Shown: positions 6,801 to 15,747, counted from the first letter of the stretch. The stretch: DNA of 62,942 bases from SIG701 sp045577175 (GCA_045577175.1 JAZNHT010000061.1:1-62942); one strand, 5' to 3'. Notes: generated by a model from the letters alone, not told the origin. Translations and numbers: made by a program.

Positions 6801-8315
6801 TTACTCCTGCGGCTGCTCCACGGCGCCGGACGCGCCCTTGGCTACGTTTGCAAGATGCTCGTCAAGCGTAGACGCGAACAGCGTCACGGAGGACGAAGCG
6901 GAGTAGAAATAGTAATAGTTCGTATCCGCCGGGTACAGTGCGGCGCGGATCGCACTCGCACTGGGATTGGCAATCGGGCCGGGCGTCAGTCCGGAATACT
7001 TGTGCGTATTGTACGGGCTTTCGTATTCGAGATCGCTCTTGGTCGGATTGATATGCTCACCCGTTTCGTGGTAGATCGCATACACCACCGTAGCATCGCT
7101 CTCCAGCTTCGGATAATAGGCGGGATTGCGCAGGCGGTTATGGAACACAGACGAAATATTGAAGAAATCGGACTGCGAGCCGCCCTCTTTTTCCACAATG
7201 GAGGCAATCGTCAGAATTTCATCGACTGTATAGCCGAGATCGTTTGCACGCACGGTGAACGACTCCGCAAAAATCTGATTGAAGCGGCGGAGCAGCTTGC
7301 CGATGACAACCTCCTCGGAGGAATCGTTGTAAAATTCATACGTATCCGGGAACAGATAGCCGTCCAGACGGTAATACCGTCCGTCCTTCCATCCGTTTTC
7401 CTCCAGCGCATCGATGAACCAATAATCGAAATCGTAATTGTTGATCACGTTGACGTATCCCTCGCGCGTGCCGATTCCCTTCGACACAAGCAGATCGATG
7501 ATCTGATCCGTTGTATATCCCTCGGGAATCGTGATACGAGAGGTGCCCGTCACAGGCTTCTCCTTGAAAGCGGCAAGCAGCTCGTCGTAATTCATCATCG
7601 GCGATACGGGATACGTACCCGCAATGAACACAAAGCCGTTTTCCTTCTCTTTTTTGGTCATTTTCAGATTGGAGTAGATTTTGAAAATCGCCGGATACTC
7701 GATCAGTCCGTTCTCGTCAAGCACGGTAGCAATATCGTTCAGCGTTGCGTATTCAGGAATGGTGACCTCCACCACCATATCCGGCTTTACAAACGCATAG
7801 ACATCGTTGCCGACCAGAATGATAAACACGGCAAGAAAGACGGAGACGACAACCACGGAAACAATATAGGTGATCGCCTTGATGATGCTTACGAGTGCGT
7901 TTTTGCCCTCGCTTTCATCCTCTTCTTCCCGTTTTTTCTTTTTCTTCTTCGGCTCCTCGGACTCCTGCTTTTTCTGCACATCGCTTAAGCGCGTTGCATC
8001 CTCGGGCGGTGCTGCCTTACGCAAGCCGCTGACATCCGTCACACGGGTTGCGCCATCTACTGCATCGGGCTTCTTCGCAGACGGTACGCTCGGCTTCGCC
8101 GTAGGCGGTACACTCGGCTTCGCCGCAGGCGGCACGCTCGGCTTCGCCGCAGGCGGTGTGCTCGGCTTTGCCGCAGAGGAGTGCATCTGTGCACGCAGGT
8201 GAGCCGCGCTCACAGCCGTCGGCACATGTTCCTCCGCCGCACGGCGGCGCTTCTCTGCAAGAATCTCCGCGTTATCCTCGCCAAGCGGAATATTCGGTTT
8301 CGCATCATTATTCAT
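6801..8315 (-). CDS. mltG: Endolytic transglycosylase MltG
   Basis: 504 residues. MltG cuts nascent glycan strands in the membrane and sets their length. A cytoplasmic tail of about 140 residues holds four AKPS.PP repeats (49-80) and a charged KKKKKKREEEDE block; a single membrane helix spans about 141-168. The extracytoplasmic part has the LysM-like region, then YRLDGYLFPDTYEF, the catalytic ASIVEKE (371-377), YPKLESDATVVYA and the signature SPYNTHKYSGLTPGPIANPS. The tail is longer than in Escherichia coli MltG but usual in Clostridia. Last gene of the ftsK run, after the CPBP gene. Confidence 0.95.
   Translation of the reverse strand: MNNDAKPNIPLGEDNAEILAEKRRRAAEEHVPTAVSAAHLRAQMHSSAAKPSTPPAAKPSVPPAAKPSVPPTAKPSVPSAKKPDAVDGATRVTDVSGLRKAAPPEDATRLSDVQKKQESEEPKKKKKKREEEDESEGKNALVSIIKAITYIVSVVVVSVFLAVFIILVGNDVYAFVKPDMVVEVTIPEYATLNDIATVLDENGLIEYPAIFKIYSNLKMTKKEKENGFVFIAGTYPVSPMMNYDELLAAFKEKPVTGTSRITIPEGYTTDQIIDLLVSKGIGTREGYVNVINNYDFDYWFIDALEENGWKDGRYYRLDGYLFPDTYEFYNDSSEEVVIGKLLRRFNQIFAESFTVRANDLGYTVDEILTIASIVEKEGGSQSDFFNISSVFHNRLRNPAYYPKLESDATVVYAIYHETGEHINPTKSDLEYESPYNTHKYSGLTPGPIANPSASAIRAALYPADTNYYYFYSASSSVTLFASTLDEHLANVAKGASGAVEQPQE
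8092..8180 (-). repeat. 24-bp tandem repeat in mltG
   Basis: Three full and one partial copies of a 24-bp unit (starts at 8092, 8116, 8140, 8164), each encoding A-A-K-P-S-V-P-P with small variations. Such in-frame repeats can change copy number. Confidence 0.85.
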
Positions 8316-8361
8316 AAAACGATCTCCTTTCGGGGGGAGTGGGGAACGCGACTGACATCGG

Positions 8362-9264
8362 TCACGTCACCGCAGTAAAAATCACAAAAAGAACAACCAG
8401 AAACAAAAACGGCGGTGCGGTAATCACTTCGACCGCCAAGACGCGCTCTGTGCGTTTTTTCTCACGCACATGCGGAGAGGGCACGTTCGTAACGCCGTAT
8501 ACGGTATACGCATTCTGCGCAAGCATCGCAAAAAAGAGGAGCGATACAAGCAAAGCGGACATAAGAATAAATGTAAGAAGCACACCGCGCTCGCCGAGAC
8601 TGTCCGCCGCTGTGTAGAGATACCGATCCGCAAACAAGGTGACGATATTATTCGCGGCATGCACCAGCATCGGTGCGATAACGGATCGGGTAGCGTACAT
8701 CGTGAGCGACAGAACCACGCCGCTGAAAAAGCACGCCGGCAGACGCTCAAAGCTCAGATGCATCATGGCAAAGAGAAGCGAGGACATCAGAACCGCGCAC
8801 GGTATACCGACCGCTTCGTACTCCGCCGTGATAATGCTGCGGAAGAGAAATTCCTCAAGCAGTGCGGGAAGAATACAGAGCGCAAGGATCGCATACACAG
8901 TTCCCTCGCCGCTCACTGCCGTACCGACCGCCGAGGATGCATATTCCGCATTCGGAAACAGCGACATCATACCGAGATTCAGAAGCGCACTGCCCGTAAG
9001 AATCGCAAGAAGGGCAAACAGCATAAGAAACAGATGCGTCGGCTTGAAAAAGCGAAAGCGGAGACGGGGAATAAAATCCTTTCCGCGCAGTCGGCAGAAG
9101 ACAACGGACGGCAGTGCATACACGATCAGCTGTACCACAGTCAGCGTGAGATACGGACTTGTGCCCGCCCCCGATCTCTGCGCATCAAAAAGACTGACCG
9201 CACCAAAGATCACCAGCACTACGATCATCAAAAGCGGGGCGGCGAATACGCTTTTTACCTTCAC
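8362..9264 (-). CDS. CPBP family intramembrane metalloprotease
   Basis: 300 residues, about eight hydrophobic segments. The family motifs are present: EEFLFR (E137, E138, R142), FAMMHLSF (H169) and VHAANN (H202), which form the presumed metal site in the membrane (CAAX protease and bacteriocin-processing type). GTG start at 9264 overlaps the TGA of the preceding cyclo-ligase gene (GTGA), indicating coupled translation. Physiological substrate unknown. The next gene downstream is mltG. Confidence 0.85.
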   Translation of the reverse strand: MKVKSVFAAPLLMIVVLVIFGAVSLFDAQRSGAGTSPYLTLTVVQLIVYALPSVVFCRLRGKDFIPRLRFRFFKPTHLFLMLFALLAILTGSALLNLGMMSLFPNAEYASSAVGTAVSGEGTVYAILALCILPALLEEFLFRSIITAEYEAVGIPCAVLMSSLLFAMMHLSFERLPACFFSGVVLSLTMYATRSVIAPMLVHAANNIVTLFADRYLYTAADSLGERGVLLTFILMSALLVSLLFFAMLAQNAYTVYGVTNVPSPHVREKKRTERVLAVEVITAPPFLFLVVLFVIFTAVT

Positions 9265-9854
9265 CGATGACCACCCGGCATCCGCACGCCCTTCTCCGTT
9301 AAGAGAATTGTAACGGACACGTCAAAACGTCCGCGCGGCACGGTGGGCAGGATGTAATCACTGTACACAACCCCGACGGCACTGCCCGAAAAGGCGGACA
9401 GATACCGATCGTAAAAGCCCTTGCCGTAGCCGAGGCGGTATCCCTCTTTATCGTACACAAGCCCGGGCACGAAGCAGATCGCACTGCCGAGGTCACGTTC
9501 GGGATCGTACACGGGTGCGTCCGCAGGCGGTTCAAGGATTCCGTACGCCTGCGGTGTAAGCTCGTCAAGCGAGCTTATAATATGGTACTGCATCGTATGC
9601 GTTTCCTTATCGCAACGCGGATAGGCAATCTTTTTGCCGCGCGCAAGCGCTTCTTTGGCAATTGCCGAAACATCAATTTCGTTCTCGGTAGCGGCGTACA
9701 GAAGCACGTATTCCGCATAACGGAAGCTCACAAGGGAGAGGGCGGCTTTCGTGATCGCCTCATCGCGGCGTGCCTTCTCCGCTTTATCCATCGCGGCACG
9801 CTTTGCCGAATACTCCGCACGGATTTCATCCTTCAGTTTACGGATCGGATTCAT
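9261..9854 (-). CDS. 5-formyltetrahydrofolate cyclo-ligase
   Basis: 197 residues. It converts 5-formyl-THF to 5,10-methenyl-THF using ATP, returning the storage form of folate to one-carbon metabolism. Marks: basic N-terminal helix RKLKDEIRAEYSAKRAAM, IAYPRCD, and the nucleotide-binding GYRLGYGKGFYDRYL (G142-R150 core). The family is called MTHFS, fau or yqgN. Its start overlaps the stop of the DJ-1 gene by 4 bp (ATGA), and its end overlaps the CPBP gene by 4 bp. Confidence 0.93.
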   Translation of the reverse strand: MNPIRKLKDEIRAEYSAKRAAMDKAEKARRDEAITKAALSLVSFRYAEYVLLYAATENEIDVSAIAKEALARGKKIAYPRCDKETHTMQYHIISSLDELTPQAYGILEPPADAPVYDPERDLGSAICFVPGLVYDKEGYRLGYGKGFYDRYLSAFSGSAVGVVYSDYILPTVPRGRFDVSVTILLTEKGVRMPGGHR

Positions 9855-10414
9855 GCAAGCACCCCCTTACGGATTTCGTCTGCCTTCGCCTCACCGCACA
9901 AAGCGGCAACGAGCGCGAGTGCAAATTCCGTCGCCGCGCCCATGGCGCGTCCGGTGATGATTTTTCCGTCACGGACGCACGGCACGGCTTCAACCGATGC
10001 ACCGTCGAGGTACGCCTCAAATCCGGGATAGCAGACAGCACGCTTGCCCGTAAGAACTCCTCGCTTGCCTAAAATCATCGGTGCGGCGCAGATCGCGGCA
10101 AGATACGCATCCGCCCCGGTCGCGGCGGTGATAAATTTCTCCACCGCGGGGGATTCGTCTAAATTCTTCGCCCCGGGCATACCGCCCGGCAGAATCACCA
10201 TCGCAGGAGCGATCCCGTCCGAAAGCATCGCCTCCGCTTCGGCAGCCGTTACGTCGGCGGTCACGGGAATCCCGTGGGAGCCGGTGGCGATCTTTCCCGT
10301 CACACCGACCGTCGTTACCGTTACTCCGGCGCGACGAAGCAGATCCGCAGGCGTAAGTGCTTCGATCTCCTCAAAGCCGTCTGCCAAAAATAAGTACACC
10401 ATCGTGTTTCCCAT
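9851..10414 (-). CDS. DJ-1/PfpI family protein
   Basis: 187 residues with the DJ-1 fold: ADGFEEIEALTPADLLRRAG at the start (conserved acidic residue near 15-16), VILPGGMPGAKNL, and the nucleophile elbow AAICAAP with Cys109. Relatives (YajL, ThiJ-like) act in oxidative or carbonyl stress; the exact activity of this one is open. AGGAGAGA precedes the ATG. First gene after a 105-bp gap downstream of tmk, then tightly coupled to the cyclo-ligase and CPBP genes. Confidence 0.9.
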   Translation of the reverse strand: MGNTMVYLFLADGFEEIEALTPADLLRRAGVTVTTVGVTGKIATGSHGIPVTADVTAAEAEAMLSDGIAPAMVILPGGMPGAKNLDESPAVEKFITAATGADAYLAAICAAPMILGKRGVLTGKRAVCYPGFEAYLDGASVEAVPCVRDGKIITGRAMGAATEFALALVAALCGEAKADEIRKGVLA

Positions 10415-10520
10415 CGTTCTCTCTCCTGTCTTTTTATGTAATTATGATACGTTGACGATCCGATCTGCGTTTTGTTCCGCCGTATATGCAGTATGGCACA
10501 AAACGGCACGCAAAAATCAG

Positions 10521-11180
10521 TCAGAGCGAAAGTGCGGCGTGAATTTTTTCCTCGATCGCCTCAATCGGCAGAATGCCCATCCCGTCGGAGCAGTCGATCA
10601 CAGACCAGTGCATCCGCTCGCCGACAAAGCCGAGTGCCTCGTAGCATCTTTGAAGGTACGCGTCATCCGCCTCGTGGATGTCCTTCACAATGCCCTTCTC
10701 CGCGCACCGTTTTTCCACGAGGGATCGGGATACGGCCGGCGGCATGGTGAGGGCAATCACGGCATCGGGCGCAGGCAGTCCGATTTTGGAAAATTCGAAA
10801 TCCCACAGCCACGTAAGGAAGCCCTCCCACGCTTCACGGGGGAGCTTGGCAAGCTGATGATATGCGTTCGCGGTCGTATAGCGGTTGGCGATCACGACCG
10901 TATCGGGATCGTCGATGTCTCTTTGCCAGTCCGTCTTATAGCTGACGTAGCGATCCGCCGCAAACAGCATCGACGCGGCATACGCATTTGTGTCATCCGG
11001 CGAGGAACCGAGCGCACCGCCGAGATACAGCCGCACAAGAGAGGAGCTCTCCTCCTCATAGCGGGGGAAATCGATCAGCCGAACCTTCTTCCCCTGCCCC
11101 CTCAGATAATCCGCAAGACGCGCGCTCTGCGTGCCCTTGCCGGAGCCGTCCAGCCCCTCAATTACGATCAGTTTACCCAT
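10521..11180 (-). CDS. tmk: Thymidylate kinase
   Basis: 219 residues. It phosphorylates dTMP to dTDP for DNA synthesis. P-loop GLDGSGKGT at 9-17, DFPRYEEESSSLVRLYLGG, and ANRYTTANAYHQ for substrate binding. The sequence is rather divergent from Escherichia coli Tmk (no obvious LID arginine block) but typical of Clostridia. It follows ftsK/spoIIIE by 13 bp, so the two are co-transcribed. Confidence 0.9.
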   Translation of the reverse strand: MGKLIVIEGLDGSGKGTQSARLADYLRGQGKKVRLIDFPRYEEESSSLVRLYLGGALGSSPDDTNAYAASMLFAADRYVSYKTDWQRDIDDPDTVVIANRYTTANAYHQLAKLPREAWEGFLTWLWDFEFSKIGLPAPDAVIALTMPPAVSRSLVEKRCAEKGIVKDIHEADDAYLQRCYEALGFVGERMHWSVIDCSDGMGILPIEAIEEKIHAALSL

Positions 11181-11193
11181 ACTGTCTCCTGCC

Positions 11194-13962
11194 TCACGAG
11201 TCGGTGTCTCGGAGGACCATCTCCATAAATTGCTCTTTTGTAATCAGCACCTCGCGCGGCTTCTGCCCGTCGGGTGCGCTGACGTAGCCGAGCTGTTCCA
11301 TTTTATCGATCAGCTTAGCGGCGCGGCCGTATCCGAGCGACAGCCTGCGCTGGATGAGTGACGTCGAAATTTTTCCGCTCTCCACGGCAAGCTCGATCGC
11401 AGGACGGAGCATCGGATCGGTATCCTCTCCGTCGTCCTCTCCGTCTGCGGAAGGAGTTCCCTTCTTACCGACGGCAATCGAAGCAGCATTGCGCTCGACC
11501 TCGGCGATCGCGGTGGAGTTATACTCCGCGTCCCCGTTGTTGTGCTTAATAAATTCAACAACGCTTTCGACCTCCGTGTCGGAGACGAACGCGCCCTGTA
11601 CACGCATCGGCTCGTGCGAGCCTACGGGACTGTACAGCATATCGCCTCGTCCGACGAGGGATTCCGCACCGGCGCGGTCGATGATCGTACGCGAGTCCAC
11701 AAGCTGGGACACACGGAACGAGATACGCGAGGGGAAGTTTGCCTTAATCAGACCGGTGATAACGTCAACGGACGGTCTCTGCGTACCGATGATCAGATGC
11801 ATACCGGCGGCACGCGCCTTCTGCGCGATACGGCAGATCGGTGCCTCGACATCGTTTTTGGCGACCATCATGAGATCGGCAAGCTCATCGATAATGATGA
11901 CGAACTGCGGCAAAAATTCGTACTGCGGATCGTCCTTCGTGATCTCGTTGTACGATTTGAGATCGCGCACGCCGACCTCCTCGATGAGGCTGTATCGGCG
12001 CTCCATCTCGGACACTGCCCAGGAGAGGGCACCCGCCGCTTTTTTCGGATCGCTGATTACAGGCATGTACAGATGCGGAATGCCGTTATAGACGTTCAGT
12101 TCGACCTTTTTGGGATCGACCATGATGAATTTGAGCTCGTCCGGCTTCGCTTTGTACAAAAGACTGACGATCAGGCTGTTGATGCAGACGGATTTACCCT
12201 GACCGGTCGCACCGGCGATGAGCAAGTGCGGCATCTTCGCCACGTCAAGGAACACATCCGCACCGGCAACGTCCTGTCCGAGCGCGGCACTGAGGCGGCT
12301 CTTCGCCGCACCGAAGCGCGGATTCTCCAGAAGCGTGCGCAGATGCACGGTCGCGGGATTTTTGTTGGGCACCTCGATACCGACGGCGGATTTGCCGGGG
12401 ATCGACGGCTCAAAGCGCACGCCGGAGGTAGCAAGATTCAAAGCAATATCGTCCACCAGATTGGCAATCGAGCGCACCTTGGTGCCCGGCTCGGGCGCAA
12501 GCTCGTAACGGGTGATTGTCGGACCGCGGCACACGTCCACGATCTTCGTTCTTACATTGAAATTCTTCAGCGTTTCGACCAGACGCGCCGCATTCTCGCG
12601 CAGCTCCTCCGCGACGTTTTCGTCCTTCAGAGATTCGTCCGCAGACAAAAGATCAATCGGAGGAAATTTATATTCGGGTACGGGCGGCTCTGCAATCGGG
12701 TCGGCGGCACCCACCGTCTGTGTGAGCGTCTCCGTGAGCGTTCTGCGCTCGACGGTCAGCTCTATATCCATATCCGCGGAAGCCGCATCCGCCGAAGCAT
12801 CCTCACCTGCCACACGGTCGGACAGATCCGCCCCCTTCTTATCGCTGAAGATCGCGGCAAGATCCAACTCATCCTCCGCCATGCGGTCGAGATCGTCCTC
12901 GTCCATCACGTCGGCAGGTCCTCTTTCCGCAGGCAGATTTTCATCCCACGGCAGATCATCTTCATCCGCCGCAGGTGCGGCGGCACCGCTTTGTTCCAGC
13001 CGCGCACGGGTGCGGCGCATGACCTCGTCAAAGATTTTCTCATCAATCACGCCTTCGCTGTCGCTTGCAGTATCGGCGGCGGCAGGTACAGAATCCTCTT
13101 CCTCCGCAGCATCATAGAACTGCTTCGGCTTTTCCGTCGGCAAAGGAAACTCGTCCTCCTCATCGATCGGCTCGAGCTTTTGCTGTACGCCGGTCGTCTC
13201 CGCAATACGCGGCTTCGGACGGGACGCCCGTTCTTTTTCTGCCGCGGCAACCTCCGCCTCCGCACGCTCCAGCGCAAGACGCTCCTTGCGCATCTTATGC
13301 TTGTACGAAATCAGAATCCAAAGTCCGCGCGGCGTGATGCCGAAAATCAGAAGAACAAACACAAACAAAAGCGCAAACAAAAGCACCAACGAAAGGATGC
13401 GATCAAACGCGAACATCAAAGCCGCGCCGATCAGACCGCCGATTGCGCCGCCGCCGATGCGGTCACAGCCGCTTCGGTACAATTCGACAACGTTGAACGT
13501 ATCCGCGCCGCCCGCCAAAAAGTGCAAAATCACAGCAGTGAGCAGATACGTAACACCGCAGCAGCAGATTTTCCAGGAAAGCACCCCGTTTTCGCTGTCT
13601 GCACGCCACATGACCGCGATCAGAATGAGATACAGCGGCAGCGTGTACGAAGCACCGGCGAACAGTCCGAACAGGACATTTTTGATCGCCGCGCCGACCA
13701 CGCCGACGCCGTTTGCCAGAAGGCAGATCGCAAAGAACACGGCGATCACGCCAAGCACAAACGGCAAAAGCTGTGAAAGCAACCCCGCGGGGGCGTTCAT
13801 GCGCTTCTTTTTCTCCCCGGATTTCGGTGTTTTCTCCTCCCGTGCCTGCTGCTTTTCCGGCTTCTTTTTCACATCGTCTTTTTTATCGGACTGTTTCACC
13901 GGCGTTTTCTTGTACGTTTTGCCGCCGGTCTTTTTGCCCGTATCTTTTTTCTTATCAGCCAT
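11194..13962 (-). CDS. ftsK: DNA translocase FtsK/SpoIIIE
   Basis: 922 residues from ATG 13962; a TTG at 14004 would add 14 residues without a better ribosome site. Lys-rich N-terminus, four to five membrane helices at about 60-210, an acidic linker of about 230 residues, then the RecA-like motor: Walker A GATGQGKSVC from 584, Walker B VIIIDELADLM around 690, and IIGTQRPSVDVITGLIKANF. The C-terminal winged-helix gamma domain (about 850-900, LIQRRLSLGYGRAAKLIDKM) reads polar DNA motifs. It pumps chromosomes at division, and into the forespore if the cell sporulates. First gene of the minus-strand run ending in mltG. Confidence 0.95.
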   Translation of the reverse strand: MADKKKDTGKKTGGKTYKKTPVKQSDKKDDVKKKPEKQQAREEKTPKSGEKKKRMNAPAGLLSQLLPFVLGVIAVFFAICLLANGVGVVGAAIKNVLFGLFAGASYTLPLYLILIAVMWRADSENGVLSWKICCCGVTYLLTAVILHFLAGGADTFNVVELYRSGCDRIGGGAIGGLIGAALMFAFDRILSLVLLFALLFVFVLLIFGITPRGLWILISYKHKMRKERLALERAEAEVAAAEKERASRPKPRIAETTGVQQKLEPIDEEDEFPLPTEKPKQFYDAAEEEDSVPAAADTASDSEGVIDEKIFDEVMRRTRARLEQSGAAAPAADEDDLPWDENLPAERGPADVMDEDDLDRMAEDELDLAAIFSDKKGADLSDRVAGEDASADAASADMDIELTVERRTLTETLTQTVGAADPIAEPPVPEYKFPPIDLLSADESLKDENVAEELRENAARLVETLKNFNVRTKIVDVCRGPTITRYELAPEPGTKVRSIANLVDDIALNLATSGVRFEPSIPGKSAVGIEVPNKNPATVHLRTLLENPRFGAAKSRLSAALGQDVAGADVFLDVAKMPHLLIAGATGQGKSVCINSLIVSLLYKAKPDELKFIMVDPKKVELNVYNGIPHLYMPVISDPKKAAGALSWAVSEMERRYSLIEEVGVRDLKSYNEITKDDPQYEFLPQFVIIIDELADLMMVAKNDVEAPICRIAQKARAAGMHLIIGTQRPSVDVITGLIKANFPSRISFRVSQLVDSRTIIDRAGAESLVGRGDMLYSPVGSHEPMRVQGAFVSDTEVESVVEFIKHNNGDAEYNSTAIAEVERNAASIAVGKKGTPSADGEDDGEDTDPMLRPAIELAVESGKISTSLIQRRLSLGYGRAAKLIDKMEQLGYVSAPDGQKPREVLITKEQFMEMVLRDTDS

Positions 13963-14070
13963 TTTATACGATTCCGCTTGACGCGGAGAACCTTCCCTTC
14001 GCAAATATCAATGTATGAATCCGTTTCGGTATGCGCATAGTAACACCGTATCGCCATGAAAACATACACC

Positions 14071-14098
14071 ATTATATATAATAACAGATTTTTGCAAA
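14071..14098 (-). promoter_or_regulatory. Promoter of the ftsK operon
   Basis: Minus strand TTTGCA, 16 bp, TATAAT, about 110 bp upstream of the ftsK start, in an A/T-rich region. Confidence 0.6.
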
Positions 14099-14216
14099 AA
14101 AAACAAGGGTTAGCGGAAACATAGTTTCGGTATCGGCAAAAAAAGTATCCCGCAAGAGAAAAAAACACGCGAAACCGGACGAAATCCTGCCGCTGACGGA
14201 TCACGGAGGTATCATT

Positions 14217-14612
14217 TTGCAGATCACGGTAAGCCGCCGCGCGAAGGTGCGGCTGATTCTTCTCGCCGCCACGGGGGCGGCGGCGGGATTTCTGAACGGA
14301 CTGCTCGGCGCGGGCGGCGGAATCATACTGATCTACGCGCTGAGCGCACTCAATCCGGACAAAAGCCCCGACGGAGTGCGTGACAATTTTGCGGCAACGA
14401 TCGCGTGCGTCCTGCCTGTCACGCTGCTCTCCGCCTTCCTCTACGCCGCGGACGGGCGGATGGATTTCACCGCCGTATCCCCACTCGTCCTGCCTGCCGT
14501 GCTCGGCGGATTTGTCGGCGCGATGCTGCTCGGACGGATCAACACCGTCCTTCTGAAAAAGCTGTTTGCTCTGCTCGTGATTTACTCGGGCGTGAGCATG
14601 ATTCTCAGGTAG
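14217..14612 (+). CDS. Half-length TauE/SafE (TSUP) membrane protein, N-terminal half
   Basis: 131 residues, four hydrophobic segments. The family signature GAAAGFLNGLLGAGGGIILIYAL lies at the start. Full TSUP exporters of sulfite or organosulfur anions have two such halves in one chain of about 250 residues. Here the second half is a separate gene 8 bp downstream. The start is TTG 14217, after a strong GGAGGT. Product and partner probably assemble as a heterodimer in the membrane. Confidence 0.8.
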   Translation: MQITVSRRAKVRLILLAATGAAAGFLNGLLGAGGGIILIYALSALNPDKSPDGVRDNFAATIACVLPVTLLSAFLYAADGRMDFTAVSPLVLPAVLGGFVGAMLLGRINTVLLKKLFALLVIYSGVSMILR

Positions 14613-14620
14613 GAGGATGT

Positions 14621-15001
14621 ATGCTGACAGTCGTTCTGATTTCGTTTCTGATCGCCGTGCTCAGCGGCATGGGCATGGGCAGCGGTGGCTTGCTCGTCGT
14701 CTTTCTCACCCTGCTCGCCGATGTGCCGCAGATTCGTGCGCAGGGGATCAATCTGCTCTTTTTTCTGTTTTCCTCGGGGGCATCCATGCTCTGGCACGTG
14801 CAGAAGCGGCGTCTCTCCTTCCCCGTGATCACCGTCGTCGCCGCCGCGGGACTTATCGGCACAATCCCCGGCTCGTATGCCGCCCTCCTTTTGCCCGAAA
14901 AAGCGGTGCGCGTCCTCTTCGGCACCATGCTCGCCGTCTCCGGCACAATCGCCCTCTTTCGCACCAAAAAGGGCAAATTGAACGAAAAAAATCCGAAATA
15001 A
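14621..15001 (+). CDS. Half-length TauE/SafE (TSUP) membrane protein, second half
   Basis: 126 residues from ATG 14621, preceded by TAGGAGGATGT. Signature LSGMGMGSGGLLVVFLTL near the start and four hydrophobic segments; the tail is basic (RTKKGKLNEKN). It is translationally linked to the upstream half. The frame is also open further upstream, but the ribosome site fixes the start here. Substrate unknown. Confidence 0.8.
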   Translation: MLTVVLISFLIAVLSGMGMGSGGLLVVFLTLLADVPQIRAQGINLLFFLFSSGASMLWHVQKRRLSFPVITVVAAAGLIGTIPGSYAALLLPEKAVRVLFGTMLAVSGTIALFRTKKGKLNEKNPK

Positions 15002-15025
15002 TCAAAAAATTGTGGCAAACACCTA

Positions 15026-15054
15026 TTTACAAAGCCCGGAAAGTGTGGTATAAT
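15026..15054 (+). promoter_or_regulatory. Promoter of rpsO
   Basis: TTTACA, 17 bp, TATAAT with TGG before the -10, about 125 bp upstream of rpsO. Confidence 0.85.
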
Positions 15055-15074
15055 AATCTGCGGTTGTGCCGACA

Positions 15075-15133
15075 ACTCGGTCTGCGGATCAAAGGTTTCT
15101 TCACGGAACGCTTTCACCCGCCGCTTACTGAGT
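15075..15133 (+). promoter_or_regulatory. Structured leader of rpsO
   Basis: The transcript leader can fold into one long stem: ACTCGGT (15075-15081) with ACTGAGT (15127-15133), then GCGG with CCGC inside, then GTTTC/GGAAC around a five-base loop. S15 is known to repress its own mRNA through leader structures in several bacteria. I infer the same role here; the exact S15-binding motif is not proven. Confidence 0.45.
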
Positions 15134-15177
15134 CGCTTGGCGTAATACACTATTTATATTTTTTATGAGGTGAAACT

Positions 15178-15441
15178 ATGGAAAAGGAAATCAAGCAGCA
15201 GATCATCGAGCAGTACAAGACCCACGAGGGTGACACCGGTTCTCCCGAGGTGCAGATCGCCGTTCTGACCTACCGCATCAACAGCCTGAACGAGCATCTG
15301 AAGAACAACCACAAGGACCACCACAGCCGCCGCGGTCTTCTGAAGATGGTCGGTCACCGCCGTAATCTTCTCGCATACCTCCAGAAAACGGACATCGAGC
15401 GTTACCGCGCGATCATCGAGAAGCTCGGTCTCAGAAAGTAA
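15178..15441 (+). CDS. rpsO: 30S ribosomal protein S15
   Basis: 87 residues, the usual length of about 88. S15 binds the central domain of 16S rRNA and nucleates platform assembly. Marks: the HEGDTGSPEVQIAVLTYRIN helix, LKNNHKDHHSRRGLLKMVGH and the ending RRNLLAYLQKTDIERYRAII. Codon use is strongly biased, as in other highly expressed genes. A good GAGGTG site precedes the ATG. Upstream of pnp, as in most bacteria. Confidence 0.98.
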   Translation: MEKEIKQQIIEQYKTHEGDTGSPEVQIAVLTYRINSLNEHLKNNHKDHHSRRGLLKMVGHRRNLLAYLQKTDIERYRAIIEKLGLRK

Positions 15442-15515
15442 TTCCGCTTTTTGAATCGGGTTACCCCGTCTGCCGTTTCCCCGCCGCACTGCGGCAAACG
15501 ACTCCGGGCAAGTAC

Positions 15516-15561
15516 AAGCTGCGGCAGGCTGTTTTTTGCAGCGTGACGCAGCTTGTTTTTT
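15516..15561 (+). terminator. Terminator-like hairpin after rpsO
   Basis: Stem AAGCTGCG (15516-15523) / CGCAGCTT (15547-15554) with an internal GCAG...CTGC element and a T6 tract. It could end or reduce transcription into pnp. Confidence 0.65.
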
Positions 15562-15607
15562 CGGAGACAATCCCCTGTACGTACCGGCCGCTACGGGATC
15601 AATTGGC

Positions 15608-15656
15608 TTAGCCCGTAAAGATGTGCCTGAATTTCAGGTATCTCTTTAAGTGCTAA
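15608..15656 (+). promoter_or_regulatory. Long hairpin in the pnp leader
   Basis: Three stacked helices: TTAGC/GCTAA, TAAAGAT/ATCtCTTTA and CCTGA/TCAGG, the last with an ATT loop. In Escherichia coli a leader hairpin cut by RNase III lets PNPase repress its own mRNA. The position and shape here suggest a similar control element (inference). Confidence 0.45.
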
Positions 15657-15747
15657 ACCCTGCGATCCGCGCGGCTGCGCCTCCCTGCCTTTGCGGAGAC
15701 ATGAAGGCGTATCTTTTCCGCAAAATTTGAAAGGATTGGTATTTACC

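Noticed and set aside
11542..13776. A 744-codon open frame opposite ftsK/spoIIIE
   Set aside because: Shadow of the G/C-rich codon pattern of ftsK; no recognisable domain, whereas the minus strand has all FtsK motifs.
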